From positions 1,178,501 through 1,242,500 of the forward strand of contig JANCRA010000119.1 in the NCBI GenBank assembly GCA_024362935.1: a stretch of 64,000 nucleotides of DNA. The letters run 5' to 3'. The DNA is from Setophaga petechia. Lineage: Eukaryota > Chordata > Aves > Passeriformes > Parulidae. The notes beneath the pieces were generated by a model. The model was not told where the DNA came from. It worked only from the letters and a program-made list of their open reading frames with translations, and did no database searches. The position numbers and the translations under genes were made by a program. Each line of letters begins with the position of its first letter. Within the stretch, counting starts at the first letter, position 1. Positions 32,621-45,640 of this stretch are shown one piece after another.

Positions 32621-33350
32621 GGCAGAGTGACCTCCCCAGTGACCTCACACAGACCCTGTGATGTCACACAGCCATCTCTGTGATGTCACACAGCTCCTGT
32701 GATGTCACACTGCCCATGTGATGTCACAGCCCACTCTGGGATGTCACAAAGTTCCCTTGTGATGTCACACTGCCACCTTTGGTGTCACACAGCCTCCTGT
32801 AATGTCCCTGAGCCAATGCTGGGATATCACTCTGAGATGTCATACAGATACACTGTGACATCACAGAAGACACTGATTTCACAAAGTCACACTGTGATGT
32901 CATAGTCCGTTCTAAGATGTCAGAGCCTGTTCTGTGATCTTACTCAGACAACCAGTGATGTCACAACCCACTCTCTGATATCACGGAGCCACCCTCCATG
33001 ATGGTAGAGTCTGCTATAAGGCCTCACTCAATACTCTATGATGTCACAGCCACCTCTGTGATGTCACAACCCCATCAGTGATGTCACACAACCCTCTCTG
33101 TGATGTCATACTGAAACTCTGTAATGTCACTGCACACATTTTAACCTCACAACCTGCTCTATGATGTCATACAGCCATGCCATGGTGTCAGAGTCTCCTC
33201 TGTGATGTCACACAGAGCCCTCTATGATGCCTCAGCTGCTTAATGACCTCACACAACAAACTCTGTGAAGTCACAGCACAATCTGTGACCTCACACAACC
33301 CACTCTATGCTGTCACACTGCCCCTTGCTGATGTCACAGCTGCTCTGTGC
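32621..33350 (+). repeat. TGTGATGTCACA(C)AGCC minisatellite
   Basis: About 17 copies of ATGTCA in 730 bp, mostly TGTGATGTCACA at 20-35-bp spacing, with occasional ACCTCACA variants. TGATGTCA differs by one base from the cAMP-response element TGACGTCA. Confidence 0.8.
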
Positions 33351-35757
33351 CTCTATGACACAACCACAGAGGTGCAGCTGTGACACAGCCCCCTCTGGGC
33401 ATGCCATAGCCCCTGCCAGTGCTGAGCCCCTGTGAGCTCTGTCTGTGCCTGCTGGTGTCCCTGAGGGGCCCTGGCAGTGCCCCAGCCCTGCTGGGCTGTG
33501 CACAGGAGCTGCTCCTGGCCAGAGCTGTCTCTCTGCAGCGCTGCCCTTGCCAGGAGCTGCCTCTGGGCCAGGAGCCCAGCCCAGCTCAGCAGCACAGACA
33601 CAGCACAGGGACTTTAATGACCCTCTCAGGGCCTTGATGCTGTTTGCACCAGACTCATCAGTCCTTCAGAGTGTTCTCAAAACCCTCTCAAGAACTCAAA
33701 ATCAGATTCAAAGTCCAACATATCTTTAACGTTTAATTGGTCCCATTGAGGGACACAGTCATGTGAAAATGTCCCAAGGTTTCAGGTAGAGCAGAACAGT
33801 GGAGACAGTGATGACAGGTGGGGACAAGCAAGAGAAAGGTGTCTCTGATGCTGAGCAAAGCTGTGCCTCTGTCCCTGCAGGCTGTCGGCATCCCCCAGCT
33901 GCCCCACCTGCCTGGGCCCTTCCTTTGCTGACAGCTCTGCCTCCTGTCTGCCTCTGCCTGCCCACACAAAGCCTTGGGCTGCTCCAGGCTCCTGCTGGGG
34001 ACGTGCTGCACCACAGCCCTGCCCTGGCAGGGAAATTCCTTTCTGCGGGTGCCCAGCCTGGGCCTCCCCAGCTGCCCTTGCTGCCATTATTTCCTTCTCA
34101 TGCTTATATCCTCTAGGAAGAAAAGCTCCAGCCTCTCTGAAACCACCCTTCAGCCCCTGCCAGGCTACTACGGTTCTGTCCTCAGTCTCCACCCCACTGA
34201 GCCCAGAGCCTGCAGCCTCTACCTGCTGGTTATGTGATGAGGCCTCCAAACCCCATCTTGGGAGATGTTTGTGTCCTCTCCAAGGTGTGTCAAAATGGGA
34301 AAATAGTGCCCAAAAGGCATTTTCTCCCAAATCTTGCAGTGGCAGAACAAGAGTCAATATGTCTAAAGCAAATGAGTCTGGATTTACATTTGTTAGAATT
34401 CGGAAATATTTTACATTGCTGAGAGTGAAACAAAACTGCAGCTGTTTCTCCAGAGAAGTGGATGCACCATCCCAGAAATTGTCCAAGAGCAAGAGCTTTG
34501 TGCAACCTAACATAGTGAAACTCCATCCCCTCCCAAGGATGGAATTCCTGTTGTGTGGGTTCTTTGCTGTGCTGGGTGACCTCACAAGGCTTCTGGCCAG
34601 AATGTCTGCTGAGGGCAGCCAGGCTGCTGCTGGGCAGTGACCTCACAGCCATCACCATGGCAGCCCTGTCCCCTGGGCCTGGCTCTCCCCTTTGCTCTGC
34701 CCCTGCCTTGTCTCTGCTGGCATGAAGAGTTTTGTCATTAATATCTTGTCCCCAAGGAGCTGGGGCCAATGGCTTCCCAGTCAGACTCCTGGAGCACAAG
34801 CGGCTTTCAGAGCCCAGCCAGGAATGAGCCCTGAGGCAGCAGCTCTGCAGTGGTGGCCACCAGGCCGGGCTGCCAAGGGAGGCTTCTGGCCATGGCCTGC
34901 AAGCAGCTGCTGCTGCCAAGGTGCCTTTGGTGCCTCAGGCTGTCTCTGGCGCAGCTCCCAGCACGGCACTCTGCCCTTGTGCCCGAGGCCTTCCCTGTGC
35001 TGGGGCTGGCCTGGGGCTTTTCCTGCAGCGGGACCTGCCCTGCTCATGGCACAGGAAAGGCAGTTGCTGCTGGAGCAGGAGGCTCTGCCTGCAATGGGCT
35101 CCAGCAACTCCAGCAAGGCCCTGTTGACTTGAAAACTGCTGCCTAGAGCAGAATATTCTAATGGATAGAGCTCCAGTGCTGTGGAGGAAAGAACTCTGAT
35201 CAAGATATTTCTGTCTAATCATGATCAGAATCAAATCAGAGCTGTATTTCTAGAAATCTATCTGGTATTGCATCATTAATCCTGTGGGACAAATTGCATT
35301 AAAATTCAATCCCCCCTGGCCAATCTTTTGCACGTTTGTCAAAGTCTGGGGCTGGGATTGGGTCCAGCTGCCCCCAGTCTCCTCTCTGTGAAGGAAGTGT
35401 AGAAGTCTAGGGGTCCTGCAGGGTTTTTGGGGTTCTGTGGTGGCTGCTGGATGTCATTTCTCCACCTCATGACTCAGCAGGAGTTTCTCCAATAAAGAAA
35501 CAAAGCTTTTGCCTGAAGCTCCCACTGTGCCCATGACAGGAACCCCTGTGAGTGTCTAGGACATCCCGGCCACATCCTGACCACAGGACTCTTTACCATC
35601 CCCAGAAAGCCCTGGGAGGTCTCCATGGAGCCCCTGTCTCTGTGTGTGACATTACAGCCCTTGAACAGCCTGGAGACTCTTGGAATGTTTTCATGGAACC
35701 CCTCTGAGGGCCTGTGGCAACTCGGTTCCTTAGAAGGCAAACAACACCAGGCCCCAC
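33351..35757. other. No gene recognised
   Basis: 2.4 kb rich in CTGCTG/CCTGGCC words. The longest frame is 267 codons on the minus strand (33782-34585). It shows no family motif, has biased composition and I do not call it a gene. Interspersed AT-rich pieces (35140-35330) could be old transposons. Confidence 0.4.
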
Positions 35758-36270
35758 TGTTGCTATGATATGTTAGTTTTGCATGGGAGGCATTTACAAA
35801 AGTGATGCAAAGAGAAGCTGCAATTTCCTCTGTGTCTGACACAAAAACCAATCAGTAATTAGCTTTGAGAAATGACAATCTGTTAAACCACTGAGAAAGC
35901 CAATATGCCTCTGTGAACATGCATATAAAAAGGGAACAATCCTGGGAAACCCCTCTATCTTTTCCAGCTGCCACAGAGCTCACTGGCCATCCTGGCCCCC
36001 ACCTTGGCTGGGGCGGGCTGGGCTGCCCCTGCTGCAGGCTGGGCCCTTCCTGGGGAGCCCCCAGGCCCCATCGGCTGCTGGGCAGGGCCAGGGGAGGCCG
36101 TTGGGCCCAGGCTGGGCTGGGCCGTGGCTGTGGCTGCTGTCATCTTGCCACTACTGAGCCCTGCCCTGCTACCAGCCCAGTGGGGCCTCTATCGTGAGGC
36201 TTTTGGAGTAGACTAGAATAAAGAAGAAATAAATCGACGATTGCTGCCCTTGGAGACCCAGGAGTTAATC
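35758..36270 (+). repeat. 5' LTR of an ERVK-like element
   Basis: Starts TGTTGCTATGATATG, has a TATA box (CATATAAAAAGGG about 35921) and AATAAAG at 36217, and lies just upstream of a gag start. The 3' end and primer site are uncertain. Confidence 0.6.
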
Positions 36271-36355
36271 GAGGTGTTCTGTTGCATCCCCTGGTTTTTT
36301 ACGTCTTTCGTGCATGTAAGTAACATATTATAAGGGTCTCCTGGGTAATGTAAGG

Positions 36356-37681
36356 ATGGGAAACAATTTAACGAACTCAGAATGGGACGTCTTTCATGAC
36401 CTTGACAAAATATTACAGGAAAAAGGACGTTCAAATATCTCAAAAACTGAGTTAAAGGACTTATTAATCTGGACTAAAGCTAATACTCGAAATATAAACT
36501 TACAGTCTGCTTTTACCTTTGTTTTTTGGGATCAAATAAACTGGAGACTCTATAATCTATTTACTCTCAAAAAGGATGAATCTGCTGGCAAGCTTATGCC
36601 TGCCTGTCGTGTTTTAATGGAAACTTTTAAACCGAATGACTGTAATAGACAGTCCTCGAACTTGCTAAACAAAGTATCTTGTTCAGATCCTTCAAATTCA
36701 AGTGAAACCGAGTTAACGTCCTTATTGGGAGGAATTTCGGGGGTCGCTCCAGTTGTTTCTCTTTCTCCTGGTCCGTCCTGTGTTGATCCCGGGGGGGCTG
36801 ACTGCGTTGCTTCTTCCAAAAACTGTGAATCGGAACGATTTGCCTCTCGGGGTGTGTCTCCTGTTTCTTCAGAGGTGATCGGTGTCTCTGCAGATGAGAG
36901 CAGCTCTTCACCCCCCCCCCCGGGAAAAAATGGACTTTTACCATGTCGCGAAAAAGGTTCAGAATCAATATTGCGCTGTGGAAATGATAATTTGCTTAAT
37001 GTGTCTCTTGGTTGTAATGATAGTCGCTCGGAAGGGAAAGATACTCGTTTACAGAAGCTTTGTGATAAGGAAATTACATGTCCTGAGAATATTCAAACTG
37101 GGAATGTTGAAAATGCTTTTGATTCTGCTTTGCAGGAGCAGGGGGCTTTAGGGGTCAGATTTGCTACTGTTTCCCCTTCGCAGGAAAATGTCCCATTGAA
37201 TTCTGTTCCTCAAAGTAATTTGCTTTGTGATTCTGGGAGTTCCCTTTTGGTAAATTGTTCAAATAAGTCATTGCCTGGTTTTTCTGCTGTTTGTCAGATT
37301 TCTAACACAGAAAATGCAAAAAGTGGAGCTGTGGATTTGCTTTCGGCTAGCAGGACCCTGTCCTGTCCAGGGGGAGCAATCCCCAAACAAAAAAATATGC
37401 TTAAAACAGGTGATTTTCAAAAGGTTTCAGAGGGAAAACAGACCGAGATTTTAAAAACCTCGAATTCTGTCTCTTTTGGTAGAAAAAATATTTCACAGTC
37501 ACTGTGTGGTATTGGCAGGGTCCCAGAGTTTTCTCAGGCTGAAGTTGGCTGCTTCCCAGCTCCTTGTGAAACATGCCTTTGTTCTTTGGAAGTTAAGAAG
37601 AATAAAAATTCAAGGTTGTGTTCCTTACAGAAAACAAATGCTGGCTGTGTTCCACAAATTAAAGAACACACCATTTCGTAG
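36356..37681 (+). pseudogene. gag: ERVK-like gag, N-terminal 441 codons open
   Basis: Starts MGNNLTNSEWD. The Gly at position 2 fits N-myristoylation, and residues 1-95 look like a betaretrovirus-type matrix domain (helical, basic, 'LKDLLIWTKANT', 'FVFWDQINWRLYNLF'). The rest is Ser/Asn/Gly-rich spacer without capsid or zinc-knuckle motifs. Matrix would target virus assembly to membranes. The frame stops at 37681, shortly before a solo LTR; later gag and nearly all pol are missing. It is unusually clean for this neighbourhood, suggesting a recent insertion or simply a chance lack of stops. Confidence 0.7.
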
Positions 37682-37787
37682 AACACACCCCTCTCCCAAC
37701 CCCTCTGGGCGGGACCCCCGAGGGGGGGGGGTCTTTGACCGAGCCCGCCTCTGTCCCTCCTGGCAGGGCTTCAAGAAAGGCGTGTTG

Positions 37788-38180
37788 TGTCGGAGAAGGG
37801 AGACGTGACACCATATGGTTCATCAACGTAGCTCGATTTATTGATCTCCATTGACAGGTTAAATACACTTCTTAATTAGTCTCATACATATTGCAAAAGC
37901 TGAGCTCATTATTGGTCAGAAGGCATTTGCGTCAATATCTGCAACATAGTTATATTTCTGCAACATAGTTATACTTCTGTATTCCTGTTGTTCGCTAGCT
38001 ATGATTTCTACAGCACGTCTGCTAGGTTCAGGCCAAGTTGTTTTGCTGACAAGGGCACTGTGATCACAGAGCTACCCTTGGTTCCCACAGCTACCCTTGC
38101 CCTACTTGTTGCTCATATTGATCATCTTATAGCCACTGTGGCCTTTCTCATCAAGCCACTCAGCAATTAGGCTCTCTACA
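37788..38180 (-). repeat. Solo LTR inserted in the ERVK-like element
   Basis: 393 bp, TGTCGGAGAAGG...CTCTCTACA, with the perfect 6-bp duplication GTGTTG at 37782-37787 and 38181-38186. Related to the LTR at 26748-27075 (shared TTTATTGAT and CATACATATTGCAAAA blocks). Confidence 0.9.
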
Positions 38181-38186
38181 GTGTTG

Positions 38187-38888
38187 TTCAGAGGTCTCTG
38201 CCCAGAACTCAGGGGTGTGTGCTCACGCCTTACTGGCAGAGCTCCCGGGAAGGACAGTAATGTCCTTGCCAAGAATTCAGACCCTGGCCAGAGTCCCGGA
38301 AAAACTGGTTGTTACAGAAACTCCTCTGGCATGATTTCAGAATCTGGCCTGGTTCCCGGGACAGCTACTGTCTGTTCCCCTGAATCAGAAAAAACGAATA
38401 AAACACAAACTATATCGGGTCTTCAAAATACCTGTGTTTCTTTGCTTGTTATTAACCAAGTCATGTTAAAAGGATTGTCATGTGAAAACATTCTTACCAA
38501 AACAGACAAAGTTGTCATGATGTATATGATTTGCTAATGTCTTGTTGTACAAGTTTTGTCTTCAGCTCGACAGAAATCTTCAAGATTCAAGACTCTACAC
38601 TACATGGATGATTTCTTCATAGCTTCAACACAAACCGGAATGGACCGAACCTATGCTAATGTTGTGACTGAAATTTCTACAAATTCCTACAACAAATCCA
38701 AGGATGGACTGGACATTTCTTCAACAAAAATCCAAGGCTGTGACATCAACTCTTCAAAGACGACAAGCTCATCGCTTGTGTTCCGGAAAAGCCTTTTTTC
38801 TTTGCAGTTTTGGGATCTGCCGGGCCCCAGGAGGTGCCCCAGGCCAGGCCAGCTCAGCCAAGATTCTGCCTCAGCTGTGATTCACCCA
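38187..38888 (+). pseudogene. ERVK-like gag spacer and reverse transcriptase fragment
   Basis: The first part continues Ser/Gly-rich spacer. At about 38566-38790 a frame reads 'LHYMDDFFIAS' followed by 'GLDISSTKIQG', which is the YMDD active-site region of a betaretrovirus-type reverse transcriptase. Everything between gag and this box, and after it, is deleted. Confidence 0.6.
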
Positions 38889-39566
38889 TGTCCTCGGGTG
38901 ATGTTATGATGCTTGTATACCCAATTGTGTGTTCTGTTTATGTTGGATATTATATTCTGTGCCTTCAAGACTGGCTGAAAGGGAACGTGGGGAGAAGAAG
39001 TACAGAGTTTGTTATCAGGGACTGGACGCACTCCTCCACAGTCTGCTGGAACACTGCTGTTTTCAGGGCATGGATGGAGAAGAACACTGTACTCCTTTTG
39101 CTTTTTAGTTAATTAGTTAGTTTAGCTAGCTGAGGCAGTTTGAGTTTTCCATGGACTGTTTTTTCTTTCCCTTTTCTTGGAACCATTTGGACCTGCTGCA
39201 GACCAGGACCTGGGGAAACACCAAGAGCTCACACTTTGCATCCTGCTGGAGGCCTACTCTGGGCAACAGCCTTTGTAAGCACTGGAGGGACTGATAACAG
39301 AGCAACCACTGCCAGGAGAGACTTTCTGAATTTGTCATCTCTTCAGAGCAGTGAATGAGGTTTGTCATCTGGTATTGTTCATTTTGCTGGGGAGTGCTTG
39401 GCCTGTTAAATAAACAGGTTTTTTCCACTTCTCTCAGAGAAAATTTTTCCAAAACACGGTGTAGGGAGGAGCCGTGTGTGTTGGCTTTCTGAAGGGGGCC
39501 CTTTTGGAGGTTTTCTCCCAGATTTGCCCTAAAATTTGGGAGAAACCCTAAAACCCTAAAAGGACA
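38889..39566 (+). repeat. Solo ERVL LTR, family B
   Basis: 678 bp, TGTCCTCGGGTGATG...CTAAAAGGACA, with AATAAACAGGTTTTTTCCAC, homologous to 7556-8195. Flanking ACCCA/GCCCA is a 5-bp duplication with one change, the length expected for ERVL. Confidence 0.8.
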
Positions 39567-40809
39567 GCCCAAAAACCACCAGGCAGGGGGAGGAGAAGCC
39601 ATCGGCCCCCGGCCGTGCTGCTGCTGTGCTCTGGCCTGGCTGCTGAGATCCTGGCCCTGCCCCAGCTCGGCCCATCCTGACACAGCCCCAGCGCAGCAGC
39701 TGCAGAAACCTCCATCGTAAAACAGCTCTGGCCGCAAGCACCGAGCCCGGCCGGGGTCACGGAACCATCTGCAGGCCCCAGGTGAGATATGGACTCTTTC
39801 AGTGCTTCCATCCTCCCTCAAGAGAGAGAAAAGGACAAAGTGAGAACACATAAAGAAACAACATGAACACACCAGGGTCAGTGAAGAAAGAGTCAAGTTC
39901 CAGATGGGAGGCATGAAGAAATGCCTTGATCGTGGGGCTGAAATCCTCTTGTAGAGCTATGGAGAAGGATGTCATTGATTCATCAGGCTCTGTTTCTCTA
40001 AAAGGCATCAAAGTATGGGGAGATGATTCATTCAAATTGTAGGCAAAGGCCTCCATGCTAAAGGAAGCAAATGTTGAAGGAGCTGTGATCCCATAAGAAG
40101 TTGAACAGAGAAAGAGAGGAGTGATGAAGACCCTGTGCCCCCAGCGAGAGAAGAAGAAGAAGAAGACCTCTGTTCCTAGAGATGAAGATGATTTCAGAGA
40201 TAGATAAAGAGAACCTTTGCTCCTGAACAGCTTGTCTTTAAAACAGTACCCCATCAGTTGGCATGGCCCATAAACACAACTGCAGGAAAAGCTGTGAAAA
40301 AATGGAAGGGACTTCACAATTGCAGACTTTCCCAGGCAGCTGTTATTCCTGAAAATTAGAAGCCATGAGAGAACTGTTTCCTTGTGGAACACTCTCCATG
40401 AATGTACTAGAGGGACTCGCCCCCCATGTGAATAGAAGAAAGACTATTTTTAGAAGCGATAAAGGAACTGAATTATTTCTGGACATTGTGAGTGGGAAAG
40501 AAAAAATTGTGTGGGGAGGAGGAGTGTTCTAAAAGCTTTATTCTGATTCTTACTATTCTTTCTTTTTATCACTTACAGTTTAAAAAACTTCCATTATATC
40601 CTTTTAAAGGTTTGCACCTGCTTTGCCTTCCTCCTAATCCTATCTCACAGCAGGAAATGCTGTATATTCTAGTGGGTGCACTGGTGTTTGGCCAGCGCTA
40701 AAACCCAGCACATTAATTGGTGCATTGGTCAGGAAATCTAGAATTGGCAAACCTAAACCAATACGCATGGTCAGTCCCTCGGCAGCTCCATGGAGACCCC
40801 ATCCCAGGG
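39567..40809. other. No gene recognised
   Basis: The minus strand holds a 197-codon frame (39799-40392) rich in Phe and Ser with no motif known to me. The plus strand is GAAGAAGAAG-rich near 40150. Probably old retroelement sequence. Confidence 0.35.
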
Positions 40810-40880
40810 GTGGTTGCCATGGACACCAGCTCAGGTCTGGAGCCAGAGTCCATTGCCATGGCAACCATTTGCAGCCCCAT
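40810..40880. promoter_or_regulatory. Two near-palindromic RFX-like boxes
   Basis: GTTGCCATGGAC (about 40813) and ATTGCCATGGCAACC (about 40852) resemble the RFX factor palindrome GTTGCCATGGCAAC. Another (CTGTTGCCATGGCCACC) is near 41221. Confidence 0.35.
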
Positions 40881-40894
40881 GCCCAGGCTCATGG

Positions 40895-41175
40895 GATCCC
40901 AGAACCACAGAAATGGCTGAGCTAGGAGGGATCCATCAGGATCCTCCAGTCCAACTGCTGGCCCTGCACAGGACACCCCAACAATGCCAGCCTGGGCCTG
41001 GTAGGGCTGTCCCAACGCTGCTGGAGCTCAGAGAGCCCTGGAGCTGGGACCATTCCCTGGGAAGTCTGGGCAGGGCTCCCGCAGCCTCTGGGCAAAAACC
41101 TTTTCCTGACATCCAACCTGAGCCTGCCCCGACTCAGCTGCAGCTGTTCCCTCCTCTCCTGTCCCTGGGCACCAG
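40895..41175 (-). mobile_element. CR1 LINE 3'-end fragment
   Basis: Reads in the order of the avian CR1 consensus on the complementary strand: AGAACCACAGAAATGGCTGAG, AGGATCCTCCAGTCCAACTG, CTTTTCCTGACATCCAACCTGAGCC. Only the 3' region is present, with no coding left. CR1 is the main bird LINE. Confidence 0.7.
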
Positions 41176-41780
41176 AGGGAAGAGGTTCCCACAGGCCCAG
41201 CCAGGGACCCGCTCCCAAGGCTGTTGCCATGGCCACCGGGGGTGGGAGCAGCTGGGATGCTCAGTCTCCATGGGCCAGGGTTCAAGAATGGGATTCCCCT
41301 ATTTCCTGCTCCTGCTAAAACTGTGCTGCCGCCTGCTGCCCTCCCACCTCCTTGGAAAGCTCAAAAGGCAAAGATCCCAGGCTGGGATAAGAACAATTTC
41401 TTGGGAAGAGCAACCAGATAAGGAACAAACAGGAATAAAACAATATTGAACAGAGAAGGGATATGAAAAACTATTTGCAGGAAAAACTACACCACCACCG
41501 ACTGTCTCTTCCTGGCCACATATTTCCTCCTACCAGGAAAGGACACCCTTCTCCTCAGGGGAAAGAGATAGTCCCTTTCCTGCCTCTGGCAATGACCTGA
41601 AGTGGGAGTGACTGTAATGACACAGCCATGGCCAGACCCTCATGTTCTCTGATCCCACATCATGTCATTGGCAGGGACAGGAAAAGGGACAGGTATCTTC
41701 CCAGCATGGATGACAGGGAACATGGATCACCAGGGTTCATCCCAACAGGGGTCCTCCAGTGGGGGATGGAGCTGGAGCAG
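41176..41780 (-). repeat. 3' flank of ZF3, inverted partner of 54640-55260
   Basis: Contains GACTGTCTCTTCCTGGCCAC, GGAAAGGACACCCTTCTCC and CATCATGTCATTGGCAGGG; all occur in reverse order and orientation behind ZF4. Confidence 0.7.
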
Positions 41781-42688
<908 letters not shown>

Positions 42689-43327
42689 TGTCTCAGTTTG
42701 AATAGACAGGTGTCTGCTAAGGAAGGCAAGAGCCTCCCTTGAAATGGAAAATGTAAACACTCTCCTTCCGAATTGTTATAATTTTGGAATTATGGAGCTC
42801 TAAGGCAAAAGATATGGGAATAGGAATAACAGTTATTCAGCAGGAAAATTAAAATATAAATGCAATAGTACAAAGAAAAAACACTGACAGATTCAGAATG
42901 TGACCTGACACCCTGTGGGTCACATTGGGGGTGGCAGTCCCAATAAACGGTGGCTGCAGTCGTCCTGTGGCTCTGTGGAAGCAGGGATCCTGTAGGAGGG
43001 TGGAGTTTTCCTCTGGAGATCCAGTGGTGGTGGTTTTGGGCCTGGTCTTCCTCTGGGAATCCAGTGGAAAAGGCTGACTCTGGTCTTCCAGCTCTCTGAT
43101 TATATCCAGGTAGGAATGCTTGGCTCCTCCCTCTGGGCGGAGCTGCTCACAATGGGATGATGGAATTTTATCAGTCATGCAGTGGCACTCAATGGCCCAT
43201 TAACAGAAGGTATCTCCTGGGAGGGAGGATGGGTTGTGGAAGAGATAAAGAAAACTGCCCAATTAATGGAAGATAACTGCCCCATCAGATAGGAATAGAT
43301 TACACCCGCCATGTCCAACCTAAGACA
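42689..43327 (-). repeat. ERVL LTR, family A, abutting the ZF3 start codon
   Basis: 639 bp. On the minus strand TGTCTTAGGTTGG...AAACTGAGACA, then ATGCCCCAGG. Same strand as ZF3. No target duplication seen. Confidence 0.8.
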
Positions 43328-44425
43328 GCTGGGAAATGCTTTGCAGTATTCTGTGTCTGTGTGTCTGTGTCCGTGTGTATTTTACACTCAAAGTCCCCCA
43401 AATTTCCAAGAGGGTTTCCCACAGGTGTTGTCTTGTCCTTGTGTCCATCTGCACCTCCCATCACTGTGTCACTGTCACCTCCACCCATCTCTGAGCCCAC
43501 TGGCACCTCCCAGGTTTGCACTGAATCCCTCCCTCCTGCCCTCCAGCACCAGCAATGACCATGGCAGGGAGCTCAGAGCAGGAGCACCCAGGAGAGGGCT
43601 AATGCCAGGATCATGAGCACCTGGCAGAGGCAGGAGGAATCCCCCATTCCAGGGGGTGCAAGGGCTGCAAGGGGGGCACCTGTGTCTCCTGCCAGCCCCA
43701 GGGCTACAGACCAGGGAGGAGATGCCTCAACTGCCCCAGCTGTATTGCTTCCCTCAGCCCTAGGCCTGGGAAGTCTCCGGCTGAAGCACAGCCTCTAGAG
43801 GAGAGTTTCCACAAGGAAGATAAAAGAAAGGAATTGTTTCTTCCCTTTCCCTCATCCCTGCCCCTTGTGCTGATTATCTTGTCTTCTCTTAGCAAAACCA
43901 CCAAAAAAGCATCTGCAATGAAGTGTTTCCCAGGGTCAGTTCCTAAATAGGGCCAAAGCAAGGTTTTCCGCCAGGGAAAAAGTGAGAAATGTGGGATTAG
44001 TTCAGACAGTTGAAAACATGACAATTTCTAAGCACTGGAAATCCAGAGACTGTAAGAACAGAGTTTGCAGTTTTAATGGTCCCTCCCTCTTCCCACTGCT
44101 GATTTGTCACATCCCAACTCCAGAGGAGCAGATTATGGAAAGAAGACTCCAACAGGGAGTGTTGGAGGTGTAATCCCAGAGACAAGAATAAAGAGTGAAA
44201 TCAGGAAAAGATCTCCAGTGGTTTTCTTATCTTAATGACCACAAATAGCTCTGTAGTCCATGTGCAATATCCAGATGAAGAGGCGCGTTCCTCGTTCTTA
44301 ATGCCAAATTGCAGCACTTTAGAAATTCTTCCTGGATGAGAACAAACCACAGGCCAATAACAGACCCACTTTGGTTCCCAAATCAGAAATCATTCAACTT
44401 CTACCAAGATGTCTTTCTCTGCAGG
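43328..44425. other. No gene recognised
   Basis: Starts with a TGTGTCTGTG microsatellite (about 43350-43380). The remaining sequence has only short frames. Confidence 0.4.
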
Positions 44426-45066
44426 TGTCCCACATTGCAAGGCAAGATGGATTCTATTTGCCATCTGTATGGAAGTTTTCCTTATTTCTTCCACAGCTAC
44501 TCCTCCCTCTGGCGTAGGACATCTGCTGATAACAGGCTATTGAATGTCACTGCATGACTGATAAGAACCACAGCATCCCATTGGGAGATGCTCGTCCAGA
44601 GGGAAGAGCCAAGCATTCTAGCCAGATAGAATCTGGAGATTCTGGAATAGCAGCACAGTTTCTCCACTGGATTTCCCAGAGGAAGAGCAGCTGCCTCTTC
44701 TTCCACTGGATCTTCAGAGAAAGACTACACCTATTTCTACAGCAGCCCTGCTCCAACAGAACCACACCTGACACTCCAGGAGGACTGCAGCCACAGTTCC
44801 AATTGGATTGCTACCAGCACCCTGACCAACAGGGTGTCAGGTTGGGTTCTGAACCTGTCAGTGTTGTTTTAGTTTACTGCATTGTTTATTTTATCCTTTC
44901 ATTTTCTTCCCAATTAAAGAACTGTTATTTCCTGCTCTCATATTTCTTGCCTGAGAGCCCCTTTATTTCAAATTTATAGCAATTCGGAGGGGGAGGGTCA
45001 ACATTCTCCATCTCAGGAGAGGCTCCTGCCTTCCTTAGCAGGCACCTGTCTTTCCAAACCAAGTAA
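44426..45066 (+). repeat. ERVL LTR, family A, opposite orientation
   Basis: 641 bp, TGTCCCACATTGCAAGG...CCAAACCAAGTAA. The terminal CA has decayed. ATTAAAGAAC serves as the poly(A) region. No target duplication seen. Confidence 0.75.
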
Positions 45067-45640
45067 GGCCAGACAGAAGGCACTTTGATTCCTTTTGTCC
45101 CAAGATTCTCCTGAGTTCATGACTTCAGATGAACTAGAATGGGTCCGACAGCACAAAAGCAGCCACAATGAGCAGGATCAAACCCCCAGGTCACCATTAA
45201 ATGCACTCGATCCACACCTTCCACAGCCCAGCAGCAATTCCTGCCTCTGCCCTCTGCTCTGGGTCAGCCTGAGGGGCATCGCTCTGGTGTGTGCGGGGCC
45301 GGCTCCTGCAGGACACAGCGCTGGGAGCCGCTCTGTGTCCCACAGCTTCAGTATCTCCAGTACCACTCCACAGCTGCGGGGCTGTGCCACCACTATTGCA
45401 TGGCTGTAGTTCCTGTGCCACCACTGTTCCATGGCTGGAGTTCCTGTGCCACCACTGTTCTGCCTTTCCATGCTCACTCCACTGCTGCTCCAAAGCTGTG
45501 CTGTGCTGTTTCAGCACGGTTCCTCTGCTCCTCCACCACTGCTCCACTGCTGCTCCAACACTGCTCATCTCCCGCTGTTCCACTGCTCCTTCTCTGCTCC
45601 TCCCCTCCTCCCCTGTTGTTCCACAGCTGCTGCTTCTGTT
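45067..45640. repeat. Unique segment followed by CCACTGTTCCATGGCTG and CTGCTC repeats
   Basis: Three ~36-bp units (TGTGCCACCACTGTTCCATGG) near 45385-45460 and a TGCTCC-rich run to 45640. No gene. Confidence 0.55.

Noticed and set aside
30291..33350. CRISPR-like arrangement of repeats and spacers
   Set aside because: Repeats are imperfect, contiguous and variable in length; vertebrate minisatellites, not CRISPR.
33782..34585. 267-codon minus-strand frame
   Set aside because: Long enough to notice, but with no recognisable domain, no splice partner or conserved copy, and biased composition.
39799..40392. 197-codon minus-strand frame rich in Phe and Ser
   Set aside because: Antisense to a GAAGAA-rich stretch; no motif; probably chance.
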